A stretch of DNA of 64,000 nt, taken from positions 1,658,247 to 1,722,246 of the forward strand of contig SMSO01000037.1 in assembly GCA_004764695.1 (NCBI GenBank), in the 5' to 3' direction. Shown here one piece after another: positions 1 to 10,676 of this stretch. Position 1 is the stretch's first letter. Each line of letters begins with the position of its first letter. Under the pieces are notes generated by a model. That model was not told the DNA's origin. It did not search any database and was given only the letters and a program-made list of their open reading frames with translations. The translations under genes were made by a program, and so were the position numbers. Source of the stretch: Schizochytrium sp. TIO01. Lineage: Eukaryota; Sar; Bigyra; Thraustochytrida; Thraustochytriidae.

Positions 1-2154
1 TATAAAACTCACGTACCCGCCATCCCTGATCTTACATTCGTTTACCCATCTTGCTGACTACATACGATAATTATGTTTTCATCCCATTTTTGATATCCTT
101 CTTCTTTATTCCATCCAATATTTGTTCTGACGAATCTCAAGATTGAATATCAATAGGTTTCACATTGGTCATGTAATTCCACCCTATATGTCGTGCTTCC
201 AAACACATGCAACATGTTTGACTTTGATAAACTCGACACATAGCATGGATTGATTTCAAAAGAACTATTTTGTTTCGCTGTCCCTCCTAAGGAAATTTCA
301 TGCAAAGACCGGTTGTGGTACTGTTATTCATGCACATGTGTCAGATATGATTTTATACATGAAGAAAGATAAACTACCATGAGATATTTACACACATGCG
401 TGGAAGTCCATAGAAGACAGGAATCTCGCGTATATGAGTAAATGCCTCCTCGTGTAGCTAGTGTAAACTTGGGCATTCGTATGAAGGCCGTCAATGACAA
501 CATCTGAGAATTAGTCGTCGGTACTTATCTATTTGTTTATTTATATATTCGTTAGGCTGGCGCTCATCCCTGATCCCCCACGGTCCTCACCACTCTTCAT
601 CGAGTACTTTCGTTAACGCTCCAGCTTTGCAAACGTTGGAACGGACATAGTTCGCAACGGTGGAGGCTATTTAAAAATGTTGCAGAAAGTCTTCTCCTCT
701 TTTATCTTTATTCTTATTTTTTTTTTAAAATTAAAAAAAATAGTTTTCAATTAAAGAGTTTATTTTATATTTTTATTTTTAAAGAAGAAGGAAAGTTTCA
801 GCATTTCCCCCTAAAAATCAATGATATTTTAATGTAATCAAAAAACAAAGCAAAACATCAACACGTGTTCCATGACTTGTCGATGCGATCTGAGATCCCG
901 CAGCGAGCTCAGTCTCTCTCCATGTTGTTTCGCCCAGCCCGAGTGTGTTTCCACTTCCCCTTCATGTTAACTCCTGGCAGTTTCCTCGTCTCTTCATCCA
1001 ACACTTTCGTTTCACCAGTCAGTACTCTGTAACGGATTCCCGTGCAGCTCGAGTCGAAATCGATATCGAAATCAATAAGAGTTGCAAGCTCACATAAACG
1101 GCATTTCCTCCAGGTCTCCTCCTTTTGCTCTCACTTCAAAGGCCTTCACAGTTGAGTTGAGCAAACTCGCACCACTTGTGGGCCCTCTCGAGCAAGTCTG
1201 TCGGCGGACTGCATTCCGAAACGATGCAGCGCTCCGCTTCTTTCAGGGCCTGGATCCGTTTGCTCTCGGCTCAGGATGTCCACAGCAGCCTCGGGCTCAA
1301 GCAAGTCCTGTCCTCCAGGGCTTTCTTGATCTCGGAACGACTTCGTTATCCGCAGCGCGGGAACTGTTCACAGCACAGGTTGGTTTTGGCGCGTACCTCT
1401 GCCACAATGGCGGCTGCGAGCTGATCGATTGCATGGGTTGTACATATAGCGCATGGAGGAGATCGATCTAGAGCAGGGCAAAGCTCCAGGAGCATCAAAG
1501 CTCAAGAGCGTGGCGATTCTCTAGAGAGCGATGGTCAACCAGGACATCGAGTGGGAGCTTCTTCAAGGGGCGTTGGTCATCATCGCCGTCAGCAGAGCGG
1601 ATCCTTCCTTGTTGACGCTGGTTGGCCTTGGCGTGGCAGATGCTGCATTTGCAGGTGACTGATTCCTTAGCCCATATGGCGCGGAACAGCAAGCCCAGGT
1701 GTCCTCAATGAACTTGGGATTGAGACACTGAGCTGAGTGGTGCGGATGTCCAGGTTCTGGCAAAGTCAACCAAGGTGGACCGTAGCTGCCTGCGCCCGTA
1801 CTTGTGCTCAAGCTGAGGCAGATGTAGCACGCCACATGCGCATGGAGTGTATGATGCGTTTATCTATGTGCTGTTTGGGCTGGGCTTCGCGAGAGGCAGA
1901 GCAGCCATCACCTCGAAGGCACGAGTCTCAGTGTCTTGGCACTCACTCCGCCATCTTCCCAGGTGAATATAGCTGCCTAGCTTGCCTGCCTGCCCGCCTG
2001 CCTGCCTGCGTGCGAAGAGGCTGCTGTTGCGCTGCCGAGGCGCTGGTTTGCTGCCTCAGCACGATGGTTTCAAGAAGCCTTGGCTTTGCATTGATTGCAT
2101 ATGCGAGTTCTTGAAGTTGCAGGTTCTTTCGTTTTCAGGAACAACTTTTAACCC

Positions 2155-2156
<2 letters not shown>

Positions 2157-2187
<31 letters not shown>

Positions 2188-2218
2188 AACAAACAAACAA
2201 ACAAACAAAGAAACAAAA
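2157..2218. repeat. GAAA then CAAA tetranucleotide repeat
   Basis: Runs of GAAA units pass directly into CAAA/AAAC units, so two related tetranucleotides share one array. Confidence 0.85.
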
Positions 2219-2997
2219 GAGAACCACAGCGTGAAAAGGACAAAAAGCAAAGCCTAGCTCAAGAATGCCTACCACCTTGGCCCCCAACTTATGCTAGGTA
2301 GCGCCTCCAGATCGGTCCTATTCTGTCCCATGCGTCTCACACATGCCCTCCAGGAATAAGCTCCAGACGTCCTGGGAGCTCAGTCCTCAAGAAGGAAACA
2401 ACGAGTCCAAGGTTTTCTTCGTTTGCTCCGCTGAGAAATCGCCGCACACCCTTTCTCCTCTATTTGCACTTCCTCACTATTTTACTAACTTACTATCTTA
2501 CTTACTTACTATTTTACTATTTTACTATTTTACTTACTTACTTACTAACCTACTAATACATAGCTTCACGTATCATTCGATTTGATAGGAGTTTTCTGTT
2601 TTATTTTAACCAAAGTAAAAGTGTACCTGTTCTTCAGAGGACGAGTGAAGAACAGCATGAAGAACAGCAAACAGTTTGGAAAACAGGCGCAAGGAAACCT
2701 TGAGGTCGCCTCCGTTTCGTTGTTGCGGAGGCTCCTTCGAGGCTATGCGCCGCGCAGGCAATCGGCCCGCCGCACCTTCGTCGAGGCTGGGCACCCGTTC
2801 CTGACAGGCAACCTCAGTCGATCACTCCCCGTCTTTTCCTATCTATATCATCAGGGAGGAAAACATAGCATACATATATATATATAATAATATGCGCATG
2901 TACATGTACAAATTATGTTTTTCAAATTAAAAATATCCACAAAAATGTAAAAAGCTGCTTTAAACAAAGGAATCAGAATCAGAATGAGAATCAGAAA

Positions 2998-3265
2998 CAA
3001 AGCAAATCAAATCAAATCAAAGCAAATCAAATCAAAGCAAATCAAATCAAAGCAAATCAAATCAAAGCAAATCAAATCAAAGCAAATCAAATCAAATCAA
3101 AGCAAAGCAAAGCAAAGCAAAGCAAAGCAAAGCAAAGCAAAGCAAAGCAAAGCAAAGCAGAGCAAAGCAGAGCAAAGCAAAGCAAAGCAAATCAAAGCAA
3201 ATCAAAGCAAAGCAAAGCAAAGCAGAGCAGAGCAGAGCAAAGCAAAGCAAAGCAAATCAAAGCAA
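2998..3265. repeat. AAATC/AAAGC pentanucleotide array with 15-bp higher-order unit
   Basis: About 53 five-base units. The left part repeats a 15-base block of one AAAGC plus two AAATC units; the middle is almost pure AAAGC; the right part mixes AAAGC, AGAGC and AAATC. The frame through it is open only because the unit lacks stops. Confidence 0.9.
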
Positions 3266-3520
3266 TGGCAAAGTTGTTCTCGTTTGGAGGAACTAAGTTC
3301 TCGAGAAGCGATCGATTCTAATAAACCAGGGCAGCTTCGCGCGAAAGTCGCAGAGGCCGAACCGACCCCTCTCGAAGGCAGTGAGTGAGTGCAGAGGGCG
3401 CCGCGAAGATATGCTTTGGACTCTCTGTGGTCGCGCTTTGGATCCGCGACGGAGAGAGAGTTCATTCTCCATCCTCTCTTTAAAGTAAAAGTTCTTTTCT
3501 TTTTTTATTTTCTTTCCCTG

Positions 3521-3547
3521 AAAAAAAAAAAAAAAAAAAAAAAAAAA
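3521..3547. repeat. poly(A) run next to the GTTT array
   Basis: An uninterrupted run of A of about 27 bases, followed after a short AT-rich spacer by the GTTT array. Confidence 0.9.
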
Positions 3548-3560
3548 CATATATTAAATT

Positions 3561-3957
3561 GTTCGTTCGTTTGTTTGTTTGTTTGTTTGTTTGTTTGTTT
3601 GTTTGTTTGTTTGTTTGTTTGTTTGTTTGTTTGTTTGTTTGTTTGTTTGTTTGTTTGTTTGTTTGTTTGTTTGTTTGTTTGTTTGTTTGTTTGTTTGTTT
3701 GTTTGTTTGTTTGTTTGTTTGTTTGTTTGTTTGTTTGTTTGTTTGTTTGTTTGTTTGTTTGTTTGTTTGTTTGTTTGTTTGTTTGTTTGTTTGTTTGTTT
3801 GTTTGTTTGTTTGTTTGTTTGTTTGTTTGTTTGTTTGTTTGTTTGTTTGTTTGTTTGTTTGTTTGTTTGTTTGTTTGTTTGTTTGTTTGTTTGTTTGTTT
3901 GTTTGTTTGTTTGTTTGTTTGTTCCTTTGTTTGTTCCTTTGTTTGTTTGTTCCTTTA
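3561..3957. repeat. (GTTT)88 microsatellite
   Basis: Positions 3569-3920 are exactly 88 uninterrupted GTTT units. The right edge breaks down into GTTCCTTT variants. Neither GTTT nor its complement AAAC contains a stop in any frame, so all overlapping open frames here (Cys-Leu-Phe-Val or Thr-Asn-Lys-Gln polymers) are artefacts. Confidence 0.97.
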
Positions 3958-4757
3958 TTAAACAAAACCAACTCGAACTTACAAATAAATATGTAGGTAA
4001 GTTAATAATAGTGAAGGTAAAGAAAAAGAAGAAAAAGAAGAAAAGAAGAAGAACAGGAAAAAGAAAAAAGAAGAAAAAGGAGCGATTACTTTCCACCACG
4101 AAATTGAAGAACCAGGATCTTCGAGACCTCGGAACGACTCAAGGCATCGCGGCGCTGTGACTCTGCAGTGCCCGTGCTCGACATTTGGAATGATTCCGCG
4201 ACCTCCCTTCCGCTCAGATCCCTCTGCCTTCACACGCGGTGCTCCGCCTGCGCCCGCAAGATAAGCTTCGGTGCCCAAGGAAACAATTCGTGCATTGCAA
4301 TAGACAGATTGACAGATTGACAGACAGAACACTCGTGCGATTGAGAAAGCGCAGCGCCTGCCTTAGGCGGGAGAGACGCAGAGTAGGGAGCCGCTCTGCT
4401 CGCGGCCCTCAGGGCTCCGCGGCAGCTGCTGCGCCGGTCGCCTTCGCTTCTTTGCGCCTTTTGATTGCTCGAAGTTGTTCATGTGCCATTCTGCTGCGAT
4501 ATTTGCGATATTTGCGATACTTGGGCTTGCAAACTCTGTTTGTTGAGCACAGTTATCGATCCTGAAATGAATTGGAGGCGAAGGAGCGCGCCAAGGCGTC
4601 GGGTTCTGGAGTGCCTGGGGCGCTCACCGCGCAAGAGAAGAGAGAAACTGCGCGAGAGCAAACTGAGAAGAGCTTGAAGTGCCGCATTTCTTTCATCTCT
4701 CAAACACATTCATTCATTCTTTCAGTGCTTTCTTCCTCTTTCTAACAGTCACATTCT

Positions 4758-4840
4758 ATCATATCATAGCATATCATATCATAGCATATCATAGCATAGC
4801 ATAGCATAGCATAGCATAGCATAGCATAGAATAGCATAGA
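4758..4840. repeat. ATATC/ATAGC pentanucleotide array
   Basis: Five-base units differing at one base (ATATC or ATAGC). They are mixed on the left and become pure ATAGC on the right, the same kind of gradient as in the array at 2998. Confidence 0.85.
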
Positions 4841-5194
4841 ATAGGTTGTGAAAGAAAGTATATATGTATTATATGAGTAAAAATGCCCTTTTTGTGCAAT
4901 GGTTCTTTCAACTTTGACAACTTTGAAAACTTTGAAAACTTTGAAAACTTTGAAAACTTTGAAAACTTTGAAAACTTTGAAAACTTGAAAACTTGAAAAA
5001 GAAAGAAAACAAAACTCACCAAAAAGCCTGAATAGGTTGTGAAAGAAAGTATATATGTATTATATGAGTAAAAATGCCCTTTTTGTGCAATGGTTCTTTC
5101 AACTTTGACAACTTTGAAAACTTTGAAAACTTTGAAAACTTTGAAAACTTGAAAACTTGAAAAAGAAAGAAAACAAAACTCACCAAAAAGCCTG
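4840..5194. repeat. tandem duplication with nested 9-bp minisatellite
   Basis: Two direct copies, 4840-5030 (191 bases) and 5031-5194 (164 bases). They appear identical apart from the number of internal 9-base AAAACTTTG units, which differs by three (27 bases), accounting for the whole length difference. Confidence 0.9.
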
Positions 5195-5957
5195 CAGGTA
5201 AGAAAACTCGCCAGGGACCTCCCCCTCACAGCAAGACTGGGAACTACAGGGGCAGAGTGAATGTGAGGAAGGGCTGCTCAAGTGGGGGTGAGAACCAAAA
5301 GGACCCGCGGCCAACTCACAACACACCGTCGAGGGCCCCTCTGATGGGGAGCCTCAGAGAACCCAGTGGAGGATAGAGTGCAGAAATCATAGAATTCCTT
5401 CAAAATAGAGCAGAGTATGTGAGGGGGAACCCCAGTGTGACGGCCTTTCCGCAGCAGCGCTTTGGCCAATCCTACAACGCCGCTCTCCACCTCTTCAGAC
5501 GCAAGAACAGAACTCGTCGCGCAAGAGGTTCCTCACGCAGCGCAACCCATCGAGCCGCGAAACCTCAGGCCCTCGCGTCCCCGCTGCCTTCACCTGGACT
5601 GCGGCAGTGCTGCTCGCTAGCCTGCCGTGTACATAGTTGGTCATCTTTGATCCGAAAGGTTCGCGTCCTTTAGAAAACAGGCTTTGAAGGACAAGAAGCT
5701 CATCTTGGACGAGCAAGCGACACCAGGAGGCTCGAGAGCGCTCCGGGAATACGATACTTTGGCCGAAATTGTGAGAGCTGGGGTCTGCCCCAAGAATATA
5801 GCGAATTCCGTAAGGGCTCTTGTACCTGCGTTGCTTGTGTGCGGGAGTTGACGAAGTGTTTGTTCGGGTCTAGAAGAAGTAGAAGAACAAGAAGTAAAAG
5901 AGAAAAACTATTGTGGAAAGAAAAGCAAGTCCTGCGTTGGACGGAAAGGCAAGCAAG

Positions 5958-7220
5958 ATGTTTGGCAGGATAAGCTCGTTCATGGAGAGTGCCAGAGGGT
6001 CTGTAGAGGATCTGCTGCAAACTATTGTGGATGATACAAATAACTTTGGTAACCAACCGGCGAATTGTAGCTCTCGCACCAACCATGGCGCCCGCACGAA
6101 CAACAACGTAGGAGCCACGCGCGTCAATGCTTCAGCGGCGAGAGTAAATGTGAAGAAGGATGTGAACGGTTCCCAAGATGCACTTGATTTCGTGCAAGGA
6201 CTCATGCAAGATGCCAGTGCCGCGAAGAAGCTCTTTATTTCATACGACAAGCTCTTAACAAGGAAATCCAAGGAGGACACCTCGCAGAGTACGCGTTTTA
6301 GCATGACGTCAGAACAAAACCTGCACGCCCGAACTGTTATTGAGGCCATTCCTGCTTTCGATAGACTCCGCTTTACCCTTTGCCCATCGTACATGCCCGA
6401 TAGCCGCTTCTGGGAGGTTTACTTCACTTTGATCTGGGAAAGGTGCTCTCTGAGCGCCTCCAAAGACGACGAGAATACTCTAGATGCTATTTATGATTCC
6501 CCCGCCGTCAAGAATTTAGCCAAAGTTGCTTCTCCTAAGCATCAAGCCACTAACGCACAAACCACGACATCCCTTGCTGAAGCCAAAGAAGAAGTTGTGT
6601 CTCCCGAAGATCTTAACAAAGGTATGAAACGGGAACGTGAGAATAGCGAGGAAGGCAGCAACATTGCTGGGGACATTGCAATTGTGTCTCGCCTTCTTTT
6701 TGACGGCGCCCGTCGCACATTCCAGTTCGCTGAGCAGCTTATGGAGGCAATGGACGAGCGAGCTAGTGACGCTGCAGCAAGGTCCAGTACCTGCGCTGTA
6801 GATGCCACGGTTGCTATTGCTGATCCTGGTGCCAAGTCTTCTTCCAGTCTCTCCTCAAATGCAATGACTTCTCCTTCTGTAGCCCCCCCACTCCCCTCTC
6901 AAAACACCGCTACGACCACGGTTGGGACCGAAAAAAGCGACACCAAGCGTGGTCGATTTGAAGAGTCCTCTGAGCCGCTTGCAGAACCTGTTGAAAAGAC
7001 CTTGACTACATCTCGTTCTTTGGTGTCCTACCCAAGCCAAGGAAGCCTTGCCTCTTCTTCCTCCGACGGAGCAGAGACTGACGGCTTGTCAGTTGCGTCG
7101 ATTGATGACGCCGATCTTGGAGAGTGGGCCAAGGTGTCCGCTCGTACACATGGCAAAACCGCACGCAAGACCCGTTCCAGCGTTGTTGAGGAACATGTCG
7201 AAGATTTTGAATGGATCTAA
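5958..7220 (+). CDS. BSD-domain protein
   Basis: Predicted 420-residue soluble protein. The frame is open from a GTG at 5913, but the first ATG is at 5958 and is preferred. The N-terminus (MFGRISSFMESARGSVEDLL) is amphipathic. Residues about 115-163 match the BSD domain, a three-helix module found in BTF2/TFIIH p62, synapse-associated and DOS2-like proteins; the hallmark FW-x2-YF is at about residues 151-156. The rest is Ser/Thr/Ala-rich and probably disordered, ending in an acidic, Trp-containing tail (DFEWI). Whether it acts in transcription or in trafficking, like BSD domain-containing protein 1, cannot be decided from sequence. The tail is followed by an unusual 80-bp duplication at 7534. 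The BSD call rests on the motif only; no other domain is visible. Confidence 0.75.
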   Translation: MFGRISSFMESARGSVEDLLQTIVDDTNNFGNQPANCSSRTNHGARTNNNVGATRVNASAARVNVKKDVNGSQDALDFVQGLMQDASAAKKLFISYDKLLTRKSKEDTSQSTRFSMTSEQNLHARTVIEAIPAFDRLRFTLCPSYMPDSRFWEVYFTLIWERCSLSASKDDENTLDAIYDSPAVKNLAKVASPKHQATNAQTTTSLAEAKEEVVSPEDLNKGMKRERENSEEGSNIAGDIAIVSRLLFDGARRTFQFAEQLMEAMDERASDAAARSSTCAVDATVAIADPGAKSSSSLSSNAMTSPSVAPPLPSQNTATTTVGTEKSDTKRGRFEESSEPLAEPVEKTLTTSRSLVSYPSQGSLASSSSDGAETDGLSVASIDDADLGEWAKVSARTHGKTARKTRSSVVEEHVEDFEWI

Positions 7221-8431
7221 AATTTTGCAATGCAAGTCGTCTGCAGGTAGTTTTGATTGATTAGCTGTGTCGAGAAACTTGTGTACGAGGTCACCTTGAT
7301 CTACGTATGCGGTTAACACTCTAGTTTTTCTTCTACCTGTTGGAAACAACCCTGTACTCATCTTCCATATGTCTGCAATCATTGTGAAAAGACACGTTCT
7401 CTTTTGTTCCCCATGTAGCTAAATTTTATTATATTTTCCTCGACATCGCGCTGGTTGACAAGTCCCTTTTTGGTCGCACCTTCATTAGTTTTTGTTCTGA
7501 GCATCTTCTGGGCGTAAATGTTGTTCAAATCTCCTCAGGGGTTTTCTGCAAGTTATTCCTCAGCTTACAAGCCCAAGCGTAGCATTACGCTTTCTAAATC
7601 TTGAGGCTAAGCTCTCAGGGGTTTTCTGCAAGTTATTCCTCAGCTTACAAGCCCAAGCGTAGCATTACGCTTTCTAAATCTTGAGGCTAAGCTTTGGTTG
7701 TGTAACCATTGGGCAGCCTGAAGTGATTTTCCGTCTCTTCGGACCCCATGCTAGTATATTTATTTTCTGATAATATCCAGAGAAAGTGAATCAAACAACG
7801 TCTCATCCCCAACTTCTTGACCTCGTTTTAAGGGCTAACTCAATATGTTTATTTAGTTTAGGATATTTCCTACGCCCATGCTACAAGGTCATTTCTTTTT
7901 AGCAGCGAAAGACAAGAATTTCGTGTCAGAATGTTTCGTGACCTATTATTTCAAATGGTATTATTAATTTTAGTATACTAGTTATCCTGAAGTTGTTGAG
8001 CGTCATTTCTCGTTTCTCTTGAGCTAATCTCTAAGACCATCTTTCAATTTCTATTTCATCTCACTCAAGTCTATCATGTTCTCTGGTTTATCTTTCCCCG
8101 TGTTGCATGAACTCCGACGCTATCTCTTAATGAAACTCATGGCAAACCCATTTTCCAAAGTGTCTCTTAGTTACAATGTATTATTAACTAACATGACAGG
8201 CTTTGAAATAGATAAGATAATACGAAAGAAGGTCGTTGCTTCGCAAGAAGACACCATCCAAAACCATAAACCTATCTCTCTCGCACGCGGGGGCGAACGG
8301 GCGGCTGAACCAAGCCCTGGTTAGGAGACCTAGATATCTGTGTCTCTTCCTTTCCCCTCCTTCAAGTCTCGCTGCTAGTCGTTTCTCTCAAGTTTTAGCC
8401 TTCATCTTGATCATCTTGAATCCACAACTCC
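7221..8431. other. intergenic spacer between BSD and RRM genes
   Basis: AT-rich spacer with no coding frame of substance. It must contain the 3' end of the BSD gene, the 80-bp tandem duplication and the promoter and 5' leader of the RRM gene. The last 150 bases are pyrimidine-rich, as expected for a leader. Confidence 0.6.
7534..7693. repeat. perfect 80-bp tandem duplication
   Basis: Positions 7534-7613 and 7614-7693 are two head-to-tail 80-base copies with no difference that I can see. The unit is not low-complexity. Confidence 0.95.
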
Positions 8432-9835
8432 ATGGCAGACGGCGACGAGGGTGGTCTCACCCTTCGCACAGACCTAGGTGCCGTTACTTCCCTGGATATA
8501 TCATCTCAGGATGATGGCGACCTGGCCGTGGCCCCCGGCGACTTCAAGGCCTTTGTCGGTGGTCTGAGCTGGGAGACCACCGACGAAGGCCTCGAGCTGT
8601 ACTTCTCGCAGTTCGGGCAAGTCCTCGCAGCTGAGGTTATGCGCGACAGGTACACAGGCCAATCCCGGTGCTTTGGTTTCACTTCGTTTGCCACTGAGGA
8701 AGGCCTCGACCGCGCTTGCAAGCAGCATCTGCATGTTATTGATGGCAAGGAGGTCGAGGTGAAGGTTGCTTTTCGTAAAGAGAAGGCTGCGGGAGAGGCC
8801 GGTACGCCCTCAAACGCGCCCAGGGATGGTGCGAAACAGGACGAAAGAACTGGTTCACAGTTCAATGACCCTGAGAAAAAGATCTTTGTGGGAGGTTTGC
8901 TGCCAGAGACCAAAGAGGATGACCTCGTGAAGCACTTCTCGACCTATGGACCCGTGAAGGACGCGGTGATCAAGTATGATGAAGCGAGGAGGTCCAGAGG
9001 ATTTGCGTTCGTGACATTTGAGACATTGGAAGGAGTTGAAAAGGCCAGTGAACAGGCCATGCAGACACTGCTGGGAAAGAGGGTCGAGATCAAGAGGCAC
9101 AAGAAGTCCGCTCCGTCCAGTGCGACACCGAATGCAGCGAGCGGTGGGGGTGGAAATGCGGCAGCTGCAAGTGGAGCAGGTAATTCGGCTGAAACACAAG
9201 GCGGTGCCTCGCAAAGTGGGGCTGCAACGCCAACTGCGGCAAGTGGAAATGCGGCGAACCAAGGAAGCGGAGGCGTCGATTCGGATAATAGGACAGCAAG
9301 CCCAAGTGAAAGCACAATGAAGGAGAATGAGGCAGATCTAGGACCACAGAGGAAGAAGTACAAGGATCGTACGTTTGGTGATATTTATGCAGAATATTTT
9401 GATGCGGTAAGACGTGGTTTTGCACCAGCACCACACGGAAGAGGCCCCCCACCGCCGTTGAGACCATCACCGAGGGAGCAGAATATGAGCATGCCACCAC
9501 CAATGCGAGAGAGAGATGTGTCTTCAAGCAGGCCCTCAGCAAGGGGAGATATGGATGCCAGATCCCATACATCGTACAATCGAGATCCAATGGACATGCG
9601 GGACACGAGAGACATGAGGGATACGAGGGACTCAAGGAATCCAAGGGACCAGAGAGACAACTTTAACTACCGCGACAACAACAACAACAATCATCATAAT
9701 GGCGGAAACAACAACAACTATCGCGATGATGGAGGGTTTCGCGACAACCGTGACAACCGCGATAGGGATCGTGGTCGAAGGCCTCGTCGCGGCGGCTCAT
9801 CCTTTCGGGGTCGCAGGGGAGGAAACCAAGGTTAA
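8432..9835 (+). CDS. two-RRM hnRNP/Musashi-like RNA-binding protein
   Basis: Predicted 467-residue RNA-binding protein starting at an ATG in good context (ccATGg). RRM1 lies at about 39-114, with RNP2 AFVGGLS and RNP1 RCFGFTSF. RRM2 is at about 150-222, with RNP2 IFVGGL and RNP1 RGFAFVTF. A Gly/Ala/Ser/Asn-rich linker and a Pro-rich stretch follow. Next comes a region of repeated Arg-Asp dipeptides with Asn and His runs, and the protein ends in an RGG/RRGG tail. Tandem RRMs plus a Gly/Arg tail is the layout of the hnRNP A/B, DAZAP1 and Musashi families, which bind single-stranded RNA and act in splicing, transport or translation. Low-complexity segments suggest granule-forming behaviour (inference). 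The assignment to a subfamily is not firm. Confidence 0.93.
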   Translation: MADGDEGGLTLRTDLGAVTSLDISSQDDGDLAVAPGDFKAFVGGLSWETTDEGLELYFSQFGQVLAAEVMRDRYTGQSRCFGFTSFATEEGLDRACKQHLHVIDGKEVEVKVAFRKEKAAGEAGTPSNAPRDGAKQDERTGSQFNDPEKKIFVGGLLPETKEDDLVKHFSTYGPVKDAVIKYDEARRSRGFAFVTFETLEGVEKASEQAMQTLLGKRVEIKRHKKSAPSSATPNAASGGGGNAAAASGAGNSAETQGGASQSGAATPTAASGNAANQGSGGVDSDNRTASPSESTMKENEADLGPQRKKYKDRTFGDIYAEYFDAVRRGFAPAPHGRGPPPPLRPSPREQNMSMPPPMRERDVSSSRPSARGDMDARSHTSYNRDPMDMRDTRDMRDTRDSRNPRDQRDNFNYRDNNNNNHHNGGNNNNYRDDGGFRDNRDNRDRDRGRRPRRGGSSFRGRRGGNQG

Positions 9836-10352
9836 CAAGTTCGAGAACACCGTATTATATTTCTCTTCTTCTCATTTATCTCGGTCTAATATTTACTTCA
9901 AACAAGATTGATGGTTTGGGGGGACACCTCTACTTTGCTCGTATCAAACGAGAATCTAGGCATGAATTATGCAAACTTTATGAGCACGCAACGTTTAAAC
10001 TTGCAAAATTTATTAGTAACAGGTTGAGCCTCCTTCTTTAATAAATGATGTATGAATGGTAGTATTTCAACGTAATATTCTTCAACTGCATTCTTGAATT
10101 TAGCATAGATTCCATGTTAACATCCTCCGAAATGGACGTGTCTTGCTTGATCTGAGCTGCCTACTCTTTTAAAGAAAATGTACTGACAGCGTTCTATATG
10201 CTCGTAGCAAAGGTCAAAGTAAGGCTCTTACCTTCTACTATGCCGTTCTTTCTGCGGGGACTGGTATCATGACAAGTGAATAGATTATAGGTCTCCCTGA
10301 TTAAATCCAATCAACGAACTGTCACTGTATGCCGGATCCGGTACAAATCAGT
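9836..10352. other. tail-to-tail intergenic gap
   Basis: AT-rich sequence between two convergent genes. No further gene seen; it should contain both 3' UTRs. Confidence 0.5.
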
Positions 10353-10676
10353 TCATTCCTTTTTCTCTTCCTCGATCTCTTCGAGATCGGGCTGGTACGC
10401 AGCAAGCCCATCATCGTGGACCTCCTTCACCTTGGGTGTGACAATGGGCTCGCCTCGAAAACCTTTCGAGATACTAAAACGAAATGACAGTCTCTGCCAA
10501 TGAGGAGGCTGTCCTCCAAAGCGCCACCATTTACCCGATCGGTCCCGTTGACCCCACTTGCGGTTTCTGCGCTCTTCGGCCTCCTCCTCCCGAGCAAGCT
10601 TTTTTGCTTCTTCTCGAGCCCGGCGCTGCTCTGCTCTGTCTTGCAGATACTCCAACACAGACATGCGAAGGCTCAT
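10353..10676 (-). CDS. small charged protein of unknown function
   Basis: Predicted 107-residue protein from the first ATG; the frame is open further upstream to a TTG. I do not recognise the family. An N-terminal amphipathic helix dense in Arg, Glu and Lys (about residues 6-45) is followed by a basic Trp-rich patch (KWGQRDRSGKWWRFGG) and an acidic C-terminus (DLEEIEEEKKE). There is no signal peptide or membrane segment. This patterned composition, basic and aromatic core between charged helices, looks coding rather than random. It could be an organellar or ribosome-associated small protein, or one exon of a longer gene. Homologues would be needed to confirm it. Confidence 0.5.
   Translation of the reverse strand: MSLRMSVLEYLQDRAEQRRAREEAKKLAREEEAEERRNRKWGQRDRSGKWWRFGGQPPHWQRLSFRFSISKGFRGEPIVTPKVKEVHDDGLAAYQPDLEEIEEEKKE

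Larger units (their letters stand above)
1..5957. other. gene-free, repeat-rich left end
   Basis: No coding region that I can support. The first 1080 bases are AT-rich with no long frame. Open frames between 1082 and 5700 are short, overlap on both strands, and carry no recognisable motif; the longest ones (3389-4160, both strands) are translations of a tetranucleotide array. The stretch holds at least six separate tandem repeats, listed individually. The last 250 bases, purine-rich around 5870-5910, are probably the promoter and 5' leader of the gene starting at 5958. Confidence 0.6.

Noticed and set aside
3389-4160. Long open frames on both strands with Cys-Leu-Phe-Val or Thr-Asn-Lys-Gln repeats
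   Set aside because: They are translations of the GTTT array, which lacks stops in every frame.
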